Of a stretch of DNA of 64,000 nt, positions 43,093 through 50,689 are shown piece by piece. The position numbers and the translations under genes are program-made. Source of the stretch: UBA4744 sp963717135 (lineage in GTDB: Bacteria; Actinomycetota; Acidimicrobiia; Spongiisociales; UBA4744). The notes under the pieces were generated by a model that saw only the letters and a program-made list of their open reading frames with translations, ran no database searches and was not told where the DNA came from. Positions within the stretch are counted from its first letter, which is position 1; each line of letters begins with the position of its first letter. The DNA lies in assembly GCA_963717135.1 (NCBI GenBank), contig CAVQVN010000003.1:372001-436000 (forward strand). The letters run 5' to 3'.

Positions 43093-43605
43093 GTGGGAAC
43101 CGTCTCAGCTTCCCAAGACGAGGCCGGTTTTCGGCGCGCCTTCGACCAGCACTATCGGGATATTCTTGCCTACGCCCAAAGGCGTTCACCGATCCCCGAC
43201 GCTGAAGATATCGCCGCCGAGACGTTCGCCATCGCCTGGCGGCGGTGGGCGTCGGCGCCCCCGGATGCTGTTCGTCCGTGGTTGTTTGGCATCGCCCGCA
43301 AGGTCGTAGCCAATAGCAACCGGAGTCTTCGCCGGCGCAAACGCCTCTCGGCCAAGATCTCATCCTTTGGTGAACCCGCCGGCAGGGATATCGCCGTTGG
43401 TGAACACGCAGATGTGGTCCAAGCCCTGGACACCCTTTCGGCTTCCGAGAGGGAGATCATCCGTCTCCATTGTTGGGAGGATCTTGCGGTGTCAGAGATC
43501 GCCGTCGCTCTCAGGTGCTCCGCCAATGCCGCCGGCATCCGTCTTCATCGCGCCAGGCGTCATCTCGCCCAAGCCCTGGCAACTACCTCGGGAGGTAGGT
43601 CGTGA
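43093..43605 (+). CDS. ECF-type sigma-70 family factor
   Basis: 170 residues from the GTG with AAGGAG 10 nt upstream; an ATG at 43060 is an alternative. Region 2 (RRAFDQHYRDILAYAQRRS, AEDIAAETFAIAWRRW) and region 4 (LSASEREIIRLHCWEDLAVSEIAVALRCSANAAGIRLHRAR) are complete. Its TGA overlaps the GTG of the next gene as GTGA, so a sigma and its membrane partner are made together. It would direct RNA polymerase to a small regulon in response to an envelope signal. Confidence 0.88.
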   Translation: MGTVSASQDEAGFRRAFDQHYRDILAYAQRRSPIPDAEDIAAETFAIAWRRWASAPPDAVRPWLFGIARKVVANSNRSLRRRKRLSAKISSFGEPAGRDIAVGEHADVVQALDTLSASEREIIRLHCWEDLAVSEIAVALRCSANAAGIRLHRARRHLAQALATTSGGRS

Positions 43606-45029
43606 GCACCAAAGACCCGTTTGACCGGGTTAGGAAAGCCAATCCAGTCGATCCGCCAGATCTGCCCGGCGCTCCGCTCGGGATGGCCGACCGGATACTG
43701 GCAGATACATCACCTCGCCGGCTCCACATCTCGGGTCCCGCCCTTGGTCTGGTCTCCATGGCCGTCGTGCTGGTCGTGGGAGCCGCCACGACCGCCATCA
43801 TCATCGGCGGATCTGAAGGAGCCCCGGTAGCCCAGGACTCAACCACGACCACCTCGAGCATGCCGCCAACAACAAGTGCCACCCAACCGGGATCGACACC
43901 GACGACCTATGAGCCGAACGGGACCGGAGGTGGAGTGGCCCCCTGGTCGGCCCGGCCTCTCCCCCAATCCGCGGTACCGCAACACCTCATCGCGGATTGG
44001 GCCGACGCCGCCAATCAGACATGGTGTTCGGCTTTGTTCCCGGAGGATCCCGGCTCCTTGAGCCCCGCCGGTGTCTCCAGGTCGGCGGATTTCAGCGGCG
44101 GGTGGGCGGTGGCTTGGGATCTCCCCAACGGACCAGGGCGGGACGCCACCGATGGATACTGCCCCGATTGTGGTCGAAGCGCCTACGGCATCGCCGGGGC
44201 CGATTTCGCCGGAACTGTTGACGATCTCGCCGTTTGGCCCAACCAGATCGCCTGGAGTGACGGCAGCCGGGCCGGTCATGGCCTGGAAGGCCTGGAAGCG
44301 CCGGGTTCCGGCGCACCTGAGCTTGCCTACCTCAAGATCGACGGCCAGGGTTGCCTCTACAACGTTTGGTCGTTCCTGGGGGAAGAACATCTGCTGCAAC
44401 TCCTCGATTCGCTTCGCTTTGTGGAGGGGATGCAAGCCGAACCGGTGCAATTGATCGACCGAGCCAATCTGGAGACTCGCGAAATGGGGGAGGCTCCTTG
44501 GACCGGCCCGACCATCCCCGCCTCAGAAGTTCCTTCCGTGTTTTTCGATGAATGGAACGAGGACCTCGGTACGACGGCGTGTCCGATGATGGCCTTCGCA
44601 GAGATTGGACCCGAGGGCGAAGGCGCCGCCGCCCGCCGGGCAAACGGTGATGGGGCCCTGATAGTCGCCTGGGACCTTCCTGCGGGACCCGGTCGCTACG
44701 GCTCCGGTGACTATTGCTCCGACTGCGGGAGGGGCGCCTTTGGAACCAGCCTCTCGCGACCGGAGATGTCGCTCGACCAGAAGCAGTGGAACCCGACGTT
44801 GCGGTTTGATGACGGAAGCCGGGTGTGGATCTCCCCCGAACTCAGCAGCGATCTGCCGGCCGATCGGATCGTTCACATCGATCCCCAGACAGGGGCCCTG
44901 GCTCCTGAGGCATACGAGGCGCTGATCGAAGTGCCGGAGGATCCTGGTTGTCTCTACCGGGTGTGGTCGTCTTACGGGCCCGATCATGTCGAATACCTGG
45001 TCGGCCAAATGCGATACGTCGAGGGTTGA
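43602..45029 (+). CDS. Membrane protein with duplicated extracellular domain, likely sigma partner
   Basis: 475 residues. Cytoplasmic N-terminus of about 45 residues, one transmembrane helix (LGLVSMAVVLVVGAATTAII), a Thr/Ser/Pro linker, then two homologous extracellular domains. Each has a DLPxGPGR segment followed by a Cys-pair motif: DGYCPDCGRSAYG in the first and GDYCSDCGRGAFG in the second, and each ends with a CLYxVWS segment and a final EY/QLL-LRFVEG-like strand. The coupling to an ECF sigma suggests an anti-sigma role, but the short N-terminus lacks a zinc HxxxCxxC motif. Confidence 0.8.
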   Translation: MSTKDPFDRVRKANPVDPPDLPGAPLGMADRILADTSPRRLHISGPALGLVSMAVVLVVGAATTAIIIGGSEGAPVAQDSTTTTSSMPPTTSATQPGSTPTTYEPNGTGGGVAPWSARPLPQSAVPQHLIADWADAANQTWCSALFPEDPGSLSPAGVSRSADFSGGWAVAWDLPNGPGRDATDGYCPDCGRSAYGIAGADFAGTVDDLAVWPNQIAWSDGSRAGHGLEGLEAPGSGAPELAYLKIDGQGCLYNVWSFLGEEHLLQLLDSLRFVEGMQAEPVQLIDRANLETREMGEAPWTGPTIPASEVPSVFFDEWNEDLGTTACPMMAFAEIGPEGEGAAARRANGDGALIVAWDLPAGPGRYGSGDYCSDCGRGAFGTSLSRPEMSLDQKQWNPTLRFDDGSRVWISPELSSDLPADRIVHIDPQTGALAPEAYEALIEVPEDPGCLYRVWSSYGPDHVEYLVGQMRYVEG

Positions 45030-45100
45030 CGAAGCGGACCAGTGGTCTGCTTCTGAGACAATGCACAGCCAGGTCTGAGAAAGGCCACTAGGTTGAGCAA

Positions 45101-45256
45101 ATGAGTCATCGTCCCCACCCACGCCACGTGGTCAACAATTGGCGGAACTCCGATCTCCCGTTCTTGGAGAAACTCGCCTTGACGGCCAAGAACAATGCCA
45201 TCAAGCTCAAGAACCGCTCGGACTGTTGCGGCAACCACGGCCAACCCGGTTGTTGA
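45101..45256 (+). CDS. Small Cys-rich-tail protein (51 aa)
   Basis: 51 residues, starting MSHRPHPRHVVNNWRNSDLP and ending CCGNHGQPGC. Basic and soluble, with a predicted helix in the middle (FLEKLALTAKNNAIKLKNR) and a tail of three Cys that could bind a metal. TAGGTT (45089-45094) is exactly 6 nt upstream of the ATG, as in other leaderless genes here, which argues strongly that it is real. I recall similar short actinobacterial proteins with an NxWRxSDLPF-type start but cannot name a function. It lies between the sigma partner gene and the convergent prenyltransferase. Confidence 0.72.
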   Translation: MSHRPHPRHVVNNWRNSDLPFLEKLALTAKNNAIKLKNRSDCCGNHGQPGC

Positions 45257-45345
45257 AAAGGCCCTGATGCGCCCGGTCCGGGCGCCGAGCACGGTCACAA
45301 CCACGAGCACTGAACCGACGTCCCGTCACCCGCGGTCGAATCCGT

Positions 45346-46128
45346 TTACCTCCCGAAACGCCGGTTGCGGCGGGTGAAATCACGCAGGGCGCGGAGGAAG
45401 TCCACCCGCCGAAAAGCCGGCCAGTACACATCGACGAAGGCGAACTCCGAGTAGGCGGATTGCCAGAGTAGGAAACCCGACAGGCGCGACTCGCCGCTGG
45501 TGCGAATCACCAGATCGGGATCTGGGAGATCAGCCGTATAGAGGTGATCGGCGATGCGCTCCGCGTCGATGTGATCCGCTATTTCATCGGCGGGAGTCCC
45601 GCCGGCAGCCAGCGACGAAACCAGATCCTGGACCGCGTCGACGATCTCCTGGCGACCCCCGTACCCGATGGCAATGGTCAACCGCCGAACCCCGATTCCG
45701 GCTCGCTCTTGCGCCTGTTTGGCGGCCCCGACGAGATCCGGGGGCAGTAGGTCGAGACTCCCGATGAACCGCAACTCGAAATCGTATCGCTTGGCCAACT
45801 CCGGCAACCGGGAGAAGAGACCGATGAGAACCTCGAAGTAGGGCTGCAGTTCGTCGGCCGGGCGGGCCAGGTTCTCTTTGCTGAGCAACCATCCGGTGAT
45901 GGCGGGTACGTCGACCTGCTGTGCCCATCCGAGGAACTCCTCGAACTTTCGCATCCCTACTTGGTAGCTGGCCTCATAGTCGGCCAGGCCCTCGGCGCGG
46001 GCGTACCGGCGATGGCCGTCGAGAATAATGCCGATGTGTCGTGGTAGTCGCTGCGGGTCCATCTGTCGGAACAACCGGTCCTCGTACAGCCGGTAGATCG
46101 GCCTCAGCAGCGTTCGTTCCTGGCTCAT
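45346..46128 (-). CDS. cis-prenyltransferase (undecaprenyl/short-chain polyprenyl diphosphate synthase family)
   Basis: 260 residues. It condenses isopentenyl diphosphate in the cis configuration to make lipid carriers. The family fold is clear: GIILDGHRRYARAEGL (the motif is normally DGNGRWA or DGNRRWA), the YGGRQEIVDAV segment, PDPDLVIRTSGESRLSGFLLWQSAYSEF and the final RRVDFLRALRDFTRRNRRFG. The catalytic Asp is present, but Asn in the DGN motif is His. In actinobacteria two paralogues occur; this resembles the shorter-chain type. AGGGGA precedes the ATG. Confidence 0.92.
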   Translation of the reverse strand: MSQERTLLRPIYRLYEDRLFRQMDPQRLPRHIGIILDGHRRYARAEGLADYEASYQVGMRKFEEFLGWAQQVDVPAITGWLLSKENLARPADELQPYFEVLIGLFSRLPELAKRYDFELRFIGSLDLLPPDLVGAAKQAQERAGIGVRRLTIAIGYGGRQEIVDAVQDLVSSLAAGGTPADEIADHIDAERIADHLYTADLPDPDLVIRTSGESRLSGFLLWQSAYSEFAFVDVYWPAFRRVDFLRALRDFTRRNRRFGR

Positions 46129-46266
46129 CGATCCCCTGCGTGGTCAAAAGCATGGTACTGCCCGGGCAACGCTCGGTCCGCTGCGATGGTTCCTTCTGCC
46201 CAAAGAAACGCTTGTGCGTTAGTGGGATGATTGATAAGTTGAGCCTCTAGATAGGGAGGTGCGGAG

Positions 46267-46722
46267 GTGGACTCAAACGATGGTACCGGCACGCACGATG
46301 GCGGGCCGCCGGACATACCCGAGAAGAAAGAGTCGGACGTAGCCGCGTCCATCAGCGGAGCCATCGACAAGCTCGGCCCGGCCGAACAACTCATCGGCCT
46401 GGGCGCGGTGCTGATTCTCCTGGTGGATCTCCTGGGGGACATCATCCTCGACGAATACGGGATCTCGTCGGCGTCCTGGATTGCGGCAGTGGCAGCGGTC
46501 GCGATGCTGTGGGCGCGTCGCCTGCGCAGCAAGGATTTTCCAATCTCCTACCCGTGGTTGCTGACCATAGTCGGATTCGGAGGTGGCATCGCCGGAGTCC
46601 GAGACCTCCTCACCGATATCGAATCCGGATATCTGGAAGGTCTCAGCATCGTGTTCGCTCTGGTTCTCTACGCGGGGGCGGCCCTGATGGCGTGGGGTGC
46701 CTACCGGCTCTCGAAGAAGTAA
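46267..46722 (+). CDS. Hypothetical membrane protein
   Basis: 151 residues. The GTG start is preceded by GGGAGG and GCGGAG. An acidic N-terminus of about 45 residues leads to four hydrophobic helices (about 42-60, 68-84, 95-112 and 122-143). No recognised motif. It is followed directly by a heptad array, which begins about 20 bp after its stop codon. Confidence 0.72.
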   Translation: MDSNDGTGTHDGGPPDIPEKKESDVAASISGAIDKLGPAEQLIGLGAVLILLVDLLGDIILDEYGISSASWIAAVAAVAMLWARRLRSKDFPISYPWLLTIVGFGGGIAGVRDLLTDIESGYLEGLSIVFALVLYAGAALMAWGAYRLSKK

Positions 46723-46741
46723 GTCGTCAGTCGAGGGGTTT

Positions 46742-46909
46742 CAAGTTCCAGGTTGCAGATTGCAGGTTGCAGGTTCCAGGTTTCAGGTTGCAGGTTCCAG
46801 GTTTCGCTCGCCCCCAACCCTCTCGCCACTGTGATCGCGGTACGAAGTACGAGGTACGAGGTACAAGGTTGCAGGTTGCAGGTTTCGAGTCTCGGGAACG
46901 AGAAACGAC
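46742..46909. repeat. Composite heptanucleotide array
   Basis: 168 bp, 24 heptads in one register. CAGGTTN words (CAGGTTG, CAGGTTC, CAGGTTT) fill 46742-46804; a 35-bp core starts CGCTCGCCCC and ends GATCGCG; GTACGAA, GTACGAG x2 and GTACAAG, then GTTGCAG x2 and four more degenerate 7-mers follow. A second copy with the same layout is at 62565-62711. Confidence 0.9.
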
Positions 46910-46928
46910 TCCCAGTTAGTCTCCGATC

Positions 46929-47594
46929 GTGGATCGGGTCACGCTCGGAAGGATGCAACACCCTGTTCGCGGGTTTCTCCACGGAACTGCCGCGGTGTTC
47001 TCCCTGGCCGGGATGATCGTGCTGGCCGTCAAGACCTCGGGGGACCTGCCCCGAATGACCACCATGCTCGTCTTCGGGGGGAGCATGGTGGCGCTGTACA
47101 CCACCAGCTCGCTCTATCACTCGGTGCCATGGAAGGAACGATGGAAGAGGCGCATGCAGCGGTTTGACCATTCGATGATCTTCCTGCTGGTCGCCGGGAC
47201 CTACACGCCGATCTCGTTCAACGTTTTGACCGGCCCATGGAAGTGGATCACCCTGGGGGTGGTATGGGGTATTGCCGTGTTCGGAATCCTCCAGAAGATG
47301 TTGTTCCCCAAAGTGCGGAATTGGCTGTCATTCACCCTGTACATGGTCATGGGCTGGTTTGCCGTGATCCCGGTCAAGGAACTCTTTGATCGGCTCCCTT
47401 TGGAAGCCATGGTGCTGTTGATCGTGGGCGGCGCCAGTTACTCGGTCGGCATGATCCTGCTCATAGCCAAACGGCCCCGATTATCTCCGCGGATCTTCTC
47501 TTATCACGAGGTGTTTCACATCATGGTGATCACGGGAACCCTTCTCCACTTCCTGATGATCCTCGTCTACGTTGTTCCGATCGAGCGCCTGTGA
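46929..47594 (+). CDS. Hemolysin III / PAQR-like membrane protein
   Basis: 221 residues with seven hydrophobic helices. The family signatures are present: RGFLHGTAAVFSLAGM, LYTTSSLYHSVPW, RFDHSMIFLLVAGTYTPI and the C-terminal YHEVFHIMVITGTLLHF, whose His and Asp residues would form the metal site. GTG start; TAGTCT (46917-46922) lies exactly 6 nt upstream. The next gene starts within its stop codon region. Despite the name, haemolytic activity is not established for most members. Confidence 0.92.
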   Translation: MDRVTLGRMQHPVRGFLHGTAAVFSLAGMIVLAVKTSGDLPRMTTMLVFGGSMVALYTTSSLYHSVPWKERWKRRMQRFDHSMIFLLVAGTYTPISFNVLTGPWKWITLGVVWGIAVFGILQKMLFPKVRNWLSFTLYMVMGWFAVIPVKELFDRLPLEAMVLLIVGGASYSVGMILLIAKRPRLSPRIFSYHEVFHIMVITGTLLHFLMILVYVVPIERL

Positions 47595-48214
47595 TGGATG
47601 TCGAGAATCCCTTCATCCAGGCCCGGACCACCGTCGTTGAGTTGTCTGACGGCACCCCGGTCCGGGTCCGACCGATCGTGGCGGCGGACAAGCCGCGCAT
47701 CGCTGAGGGTCTGGCCAACCTGTCGACAGAGTCGCGCTATCTCCGGTTTCTCCGTCCGGTAAACCATCTCTCTACCGAAGAACTCACCTACTTGACGGAA
47801 ATCGACTATCAGACCCACTTCGCCTGGGGAGCCGAGCTGGTCCGCGGTCGCCACCACCGAGGCGTTGGGTTGGCTCGCTACGTATGCCGGCCAGATGATC
47901 CGACAACGGCGGAGGCGGCGGTGGCAGTGCTCGACGAATACCAGGGCAAGGGATTGGGAGCCATCCTCCTTGCTTTGCTGGCCGAATCGGCTCAGGAGAA
48001 TGGAGTGCAGCGTTTCCGCTCCTACGTTCTGGCAGCCAACCGCAAGGTTTTGGCTGCCCTGGAAAGGCCGGGAATCGACTGGCGGGAGGAGGGCGAGATG
48101 GTCCGTTTCGACATTCCCCTGCCTCTGCCGGTCGATGCTCTCCGGGACTCTGCTCTCTACGAAACGCTAAGAGCCACGGCCCGCGGCGAGATCGACGTTC
48201 GGCCGGTTCGCTAA
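47591..48214 (+). CDS. GNAT-family N-acetyltransferase
   Basis: 207 residues. Acetyl-CoA binding motif A is AVLDEYQGKGLGAILLALLAE. An N-terminal region VRVRPIVAADKPRIAEGLANLS matches the layout of protein acetyltransferase domains related to Pat/PatZ (shorter, without a cyclic-nucleotide or CoA-ligase domain). It starts at GTG 47591 or the ATG at 47594, both overlapping the stop codon of the hemolysin III gene, so translation is coupled. Substrate unknown. Confidence 0.87.
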   Translation: MMDVENPFIQARTTVVELSDGTPVRVRPIVAADKPRIAEGLANLSTESRYLRFLRPVNHLSTEELTYLTEIDYQTHFAWGAELVRGRHHRGVGLARYVCRPDDPTTAEAAVAVLDEYQGKGLGAILLALLAESAQENGVQRFRSYVLAANRKVLAALERPGIDWREEGEMVRFDIPLPLPVDALRDSALYETLRATARGEIDVRPVR

Positions 48215-48397
48215 GAGTTGGGGCCGGAGACGCCTCGCGAAACCGGCGCCAAAGCCCTTCCTCGCCGGGGATCAACCATCCGTTTCCTCGGAAATGGCCT
48301 CGCCTTGTCCTGATGTTGCGTCACCGCCTGGTTCAGAATGAGCATGATTCCACCTGAATTGCGCGGCGGAGAGAGGGGCAAAGTAGGTTTGAACGTT

Positions 48398-48443
48398 ATG
48401 TTGCAAAACTTCTTTGCAAAATCATTTTGCAACATGATATGGT
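48398..48443 (+). promoter_or_regulatory. Promoter and three-part operator of the ArsR-MFS operon
   Basis: Inverted repeat ATGTTGCAAAA (48398-48408) / TTTTGCAACAT (48425-48435). The self-complementary hexamer TTGCAA occurs three times at 13-bp steps (48401, 48414, 48427). The central one is placed as the -35 box, 18 bp before a -10 TATGGT (48438-48443), which is 6 nt before the start codon. A dimeric regulator bound here would cover the promoter. Confidence 0.82.
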
Positions 48444-48449
48444 GTCGGT

Positions 48450-49037
48450 ATGGACACCTACGACGAAGATGTATTCGACATCACCGACGAGCGCGATCTC
48501 GAGGCTCTGGCCCACCCCATTCGGATGCGATTGTTGACCATGCTCCGGGCCCACGGCCCGTCCACCGCCTCCAAGCTTGCCGAACGATTAGGTGAGTCGA
48601 GCGGCTTGACGAGCTATCACCTCCGACAGCTGGCCGAGAGTGGTTTCATCGAGGAAGCCCCCGATCTAGGCACCAAGCGGGAGCGCTGGTGGAAAGCAGA
48701 AAAACACATCACCCGCTACTCCCCTGCCACCTTCGTGGACTCACCTTCCGCCCGTCGCTCATTGACGACCATCCGCCGACACGTACTCGGATGGCAGCAA
48801 CTGGCTGCCCTCACGTATCTCGGCGAGGAACCCGAATGGGGGCCAGACTGGGCCGACGCTGCGGGGCACGATGATCTGCTGCTTCATCTGAACCCCGACC
48901 AGCTCCGCGACATGACCGGAGAGCTCCTCGACATCATCAAGCGTTACTTGGCAAACCCGGCCGGGCCTGAGGACACGCGGGCGGCAGACGTCCTGGTGTT
49001 CGTCAACGCCTTCCCGGTCCGAGATTTACCACTATGA
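48450..49037 (+). CDS. ArsR-like winged-helix transcriptional regulator
   Basis: 195 residues. Winged helix: DLEALAHPIRMRLLTMLRAHG, STASKLAERLGESSGLTSYHLRQLAESGFIEE (recognition helix LTSYHLRQLAE) and a basic wing TKRERWWKA. No Cys-based metal motif is present, so a metal sensor is unlikely. The C-terminal half is a helical ligand or dimer region. It precedes an MFS gene with an ATGA overlap, the usual layout of a local repressor of an exporter. It very likely binds the TTGCAA operator at 48398-48435. Confidence 0.9.
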   Translation: MDTYDEDVFDITDERDLEALAHPIRMRLLTMLRAHGPSTASKLAERLGESSGLTSYHLRQLAESGFIEEAPDLGTKRERWWKAEKHITRYSPATFVDSPSARRSLTTIRRHVLGWQQLAALTYLGEEPEWGPDWADAAGHDDLLLHLNPDQLRDMTGELLDIIKRYLANPAGPEDTRAADVLVFVNAFPVRDLPL

Positions 49038-50371
49038 GCACGCTCACGGTGGCAGGTATCCGGCGTCGATTCCTTCTGATGCTTGGGCTCCGCTGGTTGA
49101 GTTTCGGGCTCGTCCTTCCCTTGCTGGTCCTGATGGCTCAGGAGCGCGGCCTCACGCTGGCCGAGATCGGATTGGTTCTCGCAACATATGGCATCACCAC
49201 CGCAGTGCTGGAGCTCCCAACCGGTGGTCTGGCTGATTCAATCGGCCGCAGGAAGGTCTTGGTCCTCTCGGCAGTTCTTCAACTCATTCTGTACGGGGTC
49301 GTTTTGATCGCAACATCGACTGCCCTATTTGCCGTCGGGTTCATGATTGGTGGCGTGTCTCGGGCCCTCGATTCTGGCCCTCTCGAAGCCTGGTTTGTGG
49401 ACCGCACCTATGGCATCGATTCCACGGCTGAGTTGCGGGGCAGCCTCTCGGCCGGTGGGGTCGTTTCCGGAATTGCCCTGGCGATCGGGGCAGTTGCCGG
49501 CGGCCTCATCCCCGCCATCACCGGGGGACGCCTGGAGCTGGCAGTGTGGGCCGCCGTGGGGGCCGGAGTTGTCTATCTGGTATCCATCCCAATGCTCATG
49601 ACGAGCGATCATCGATCTGGTGCCGATCCAATCTCGGCTGCTGTCGCCCGTATACCCCGATTGATCGCTGAGGGAGTCCACCTGGGAATCGGGGATCGTT
49701 CCCTCCGCCTGCTCCTGGGTGGCATGGCCGGGCTGGGGTTTGGTCTCGGTAGCTTGGAGTTACTGTGGCAGCCTCGCTTCGTGTACCTGCTGGATGGCGA
49801 CACGGTCAACACCGGACCGCTGGGCTTCGTCCTGGCCGGTGCTTTCGCTCTAGCGGCCGTGGGCTCGGCCTTGACGCCGTGGATCACTCGCCGACTGAAG
49901 AACGATCCACGGCGGACCGCTTTCACCGGTCGGCTCACGATGGGCGGCGCCGTCGTACTGCTGGCGTGGACTGGGCGGTTCGAAATCGCCGCCGTCGCTT
50001 TCCTCGTTGCCTACTTCAGCAACGGAGTTGCCGGACCAGTTGAAAGCGAGCTTCTGCATGCGCAGGTTGACGAAGGCGTGCGCACCACCGTCCTCTCGGT
50101 TCAGTCCATGACCCTGCAGGGTGGTGGCTTGATGGCCGGGATCGGCCTCGGAGCATTGGCCGACGCAGCCGGGATCACCGCCTCCTGGATGGTCGGCGCA
50201 GTGGTGCTGGCCCTCAGTTCGCTGTTGTACCTACGAGTGGAAGATGCGGGTAAGCACGCCGATGCTGTCATTTCAGACCCTGCCAACGGGTCAGAAGCCC
50301 CTAGCCCGTTTTCCGGCACTTGTCTTGTCATGGAAGGGCTAACCCGGGTCGGCGCGGTGAAAAGGCCCTGA
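49034..50371 (+). CDS. MFS transporter, probable drug exporter
   Basis: 445 residues with twelve hydrophobic helices. LELPTGGLADSIGRRKVLVLS is the MFS signature between helices 2 and 3 (DxxGRR type). Its ATG overlaps the regulator stop codon (ATGA). Regulation by the upstream ArsR-type protein and lack of sugar genes nearby suggest export of a toxic compound, but the substrate is not known. A tail of about 40 hydrophilic residues ends the protein. Confidence 0.9.
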   Translation: MSTLTVAGIRRRFLLMLGLRWLSFGLVLPLLVLMAQERGLTLAEIGLVLATYGITTAVLELPTGGLADSIGRRKVLVLSAVLQLILYGVVLIATSTALFAVGFMIGGVSRALDSGPLEAWFVDRTYGIDSTAELRGSLSAGGVVSGIALAIGAVAGGLIPAITGGRLELAVWAAVGAGVVYLVSIPMLMTSDHRSGADPISAAVARIPRLIAEGVHLGIGDRSLRLLLGGMAGLGFGLGSLELLWQPRFVYLLDGDTVNTGPLGFVLAGAFALAAVGSALTPWITRRLKNDPRRTAFTGRLTMGGAVVLLAWTGRFEIAAVAFLVAYFSNGVAGPVESELLHAQVDEGVRTTVLSVQSMTLQGGGLMAGIGLGALADAAGITASWMVGAVVLALSSLLYLRVEDAGKHADAVISDPANGSEAPSPFSGTCLVMEGLTRVGAVKRP

Positions 50372-50689
50372 CCCATCGGAAACCTATCGGATAGCTCGTC
50401 ATGGAATGTCTCTCACCGAAAACGGAGACTCACCGACGACCCTTCACGCCCGACCGGATACTCATCTGCCGTCGGAGGATACAGCTTGGGAAGCAACCGG
50501 CCGTACAACATCCCACCAGATGGGGGCATTGCTCCGCACCAAGACCGCGATGGACACCGCCGGCCGGAGAGGGGGCTGAAAACTGACGACTACGAGCGAA
50601 GCGAGCCAACTGGCTCGTCGCTCGTAGCTCGATGGTTGAGACCTGCAACCTGAAACCTGGAACCCGAAACCGAGCGGCTCGCCGCTCTT
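50372..50689. repeat. Intergenic region with heptad array and hairpin
   Basis: The part 50372-50584 has no gene. From 50585 to 50689 fifteen 7-mers run in register: ACGAGCG, AAGCGAG, then GCTCGTC, GCTCGTA, GCTCGAT, GGTTGAG, ACCTGCA, ACCTGAA, ACCTGGA, ACCCGAA, ACCGAGC. Read on the minus strand these are the TGCAGGT / TTCAGGT / TACGAGC words of the other arrays. An imperfect hairpin with 16-bp arms (CTACGAGCGA...CGAGCC) lies at 50590-50627. It reaches the stop codon of the gene at 50688. Confidence 0.8.

Noticed and set aside
46929..47594. Hemolysin III as a virulence toxin
   Set aside because: Family naming is historical; the protein is a seven-helix PAQR-like membrane protein in an ordinary chromosomal setting.
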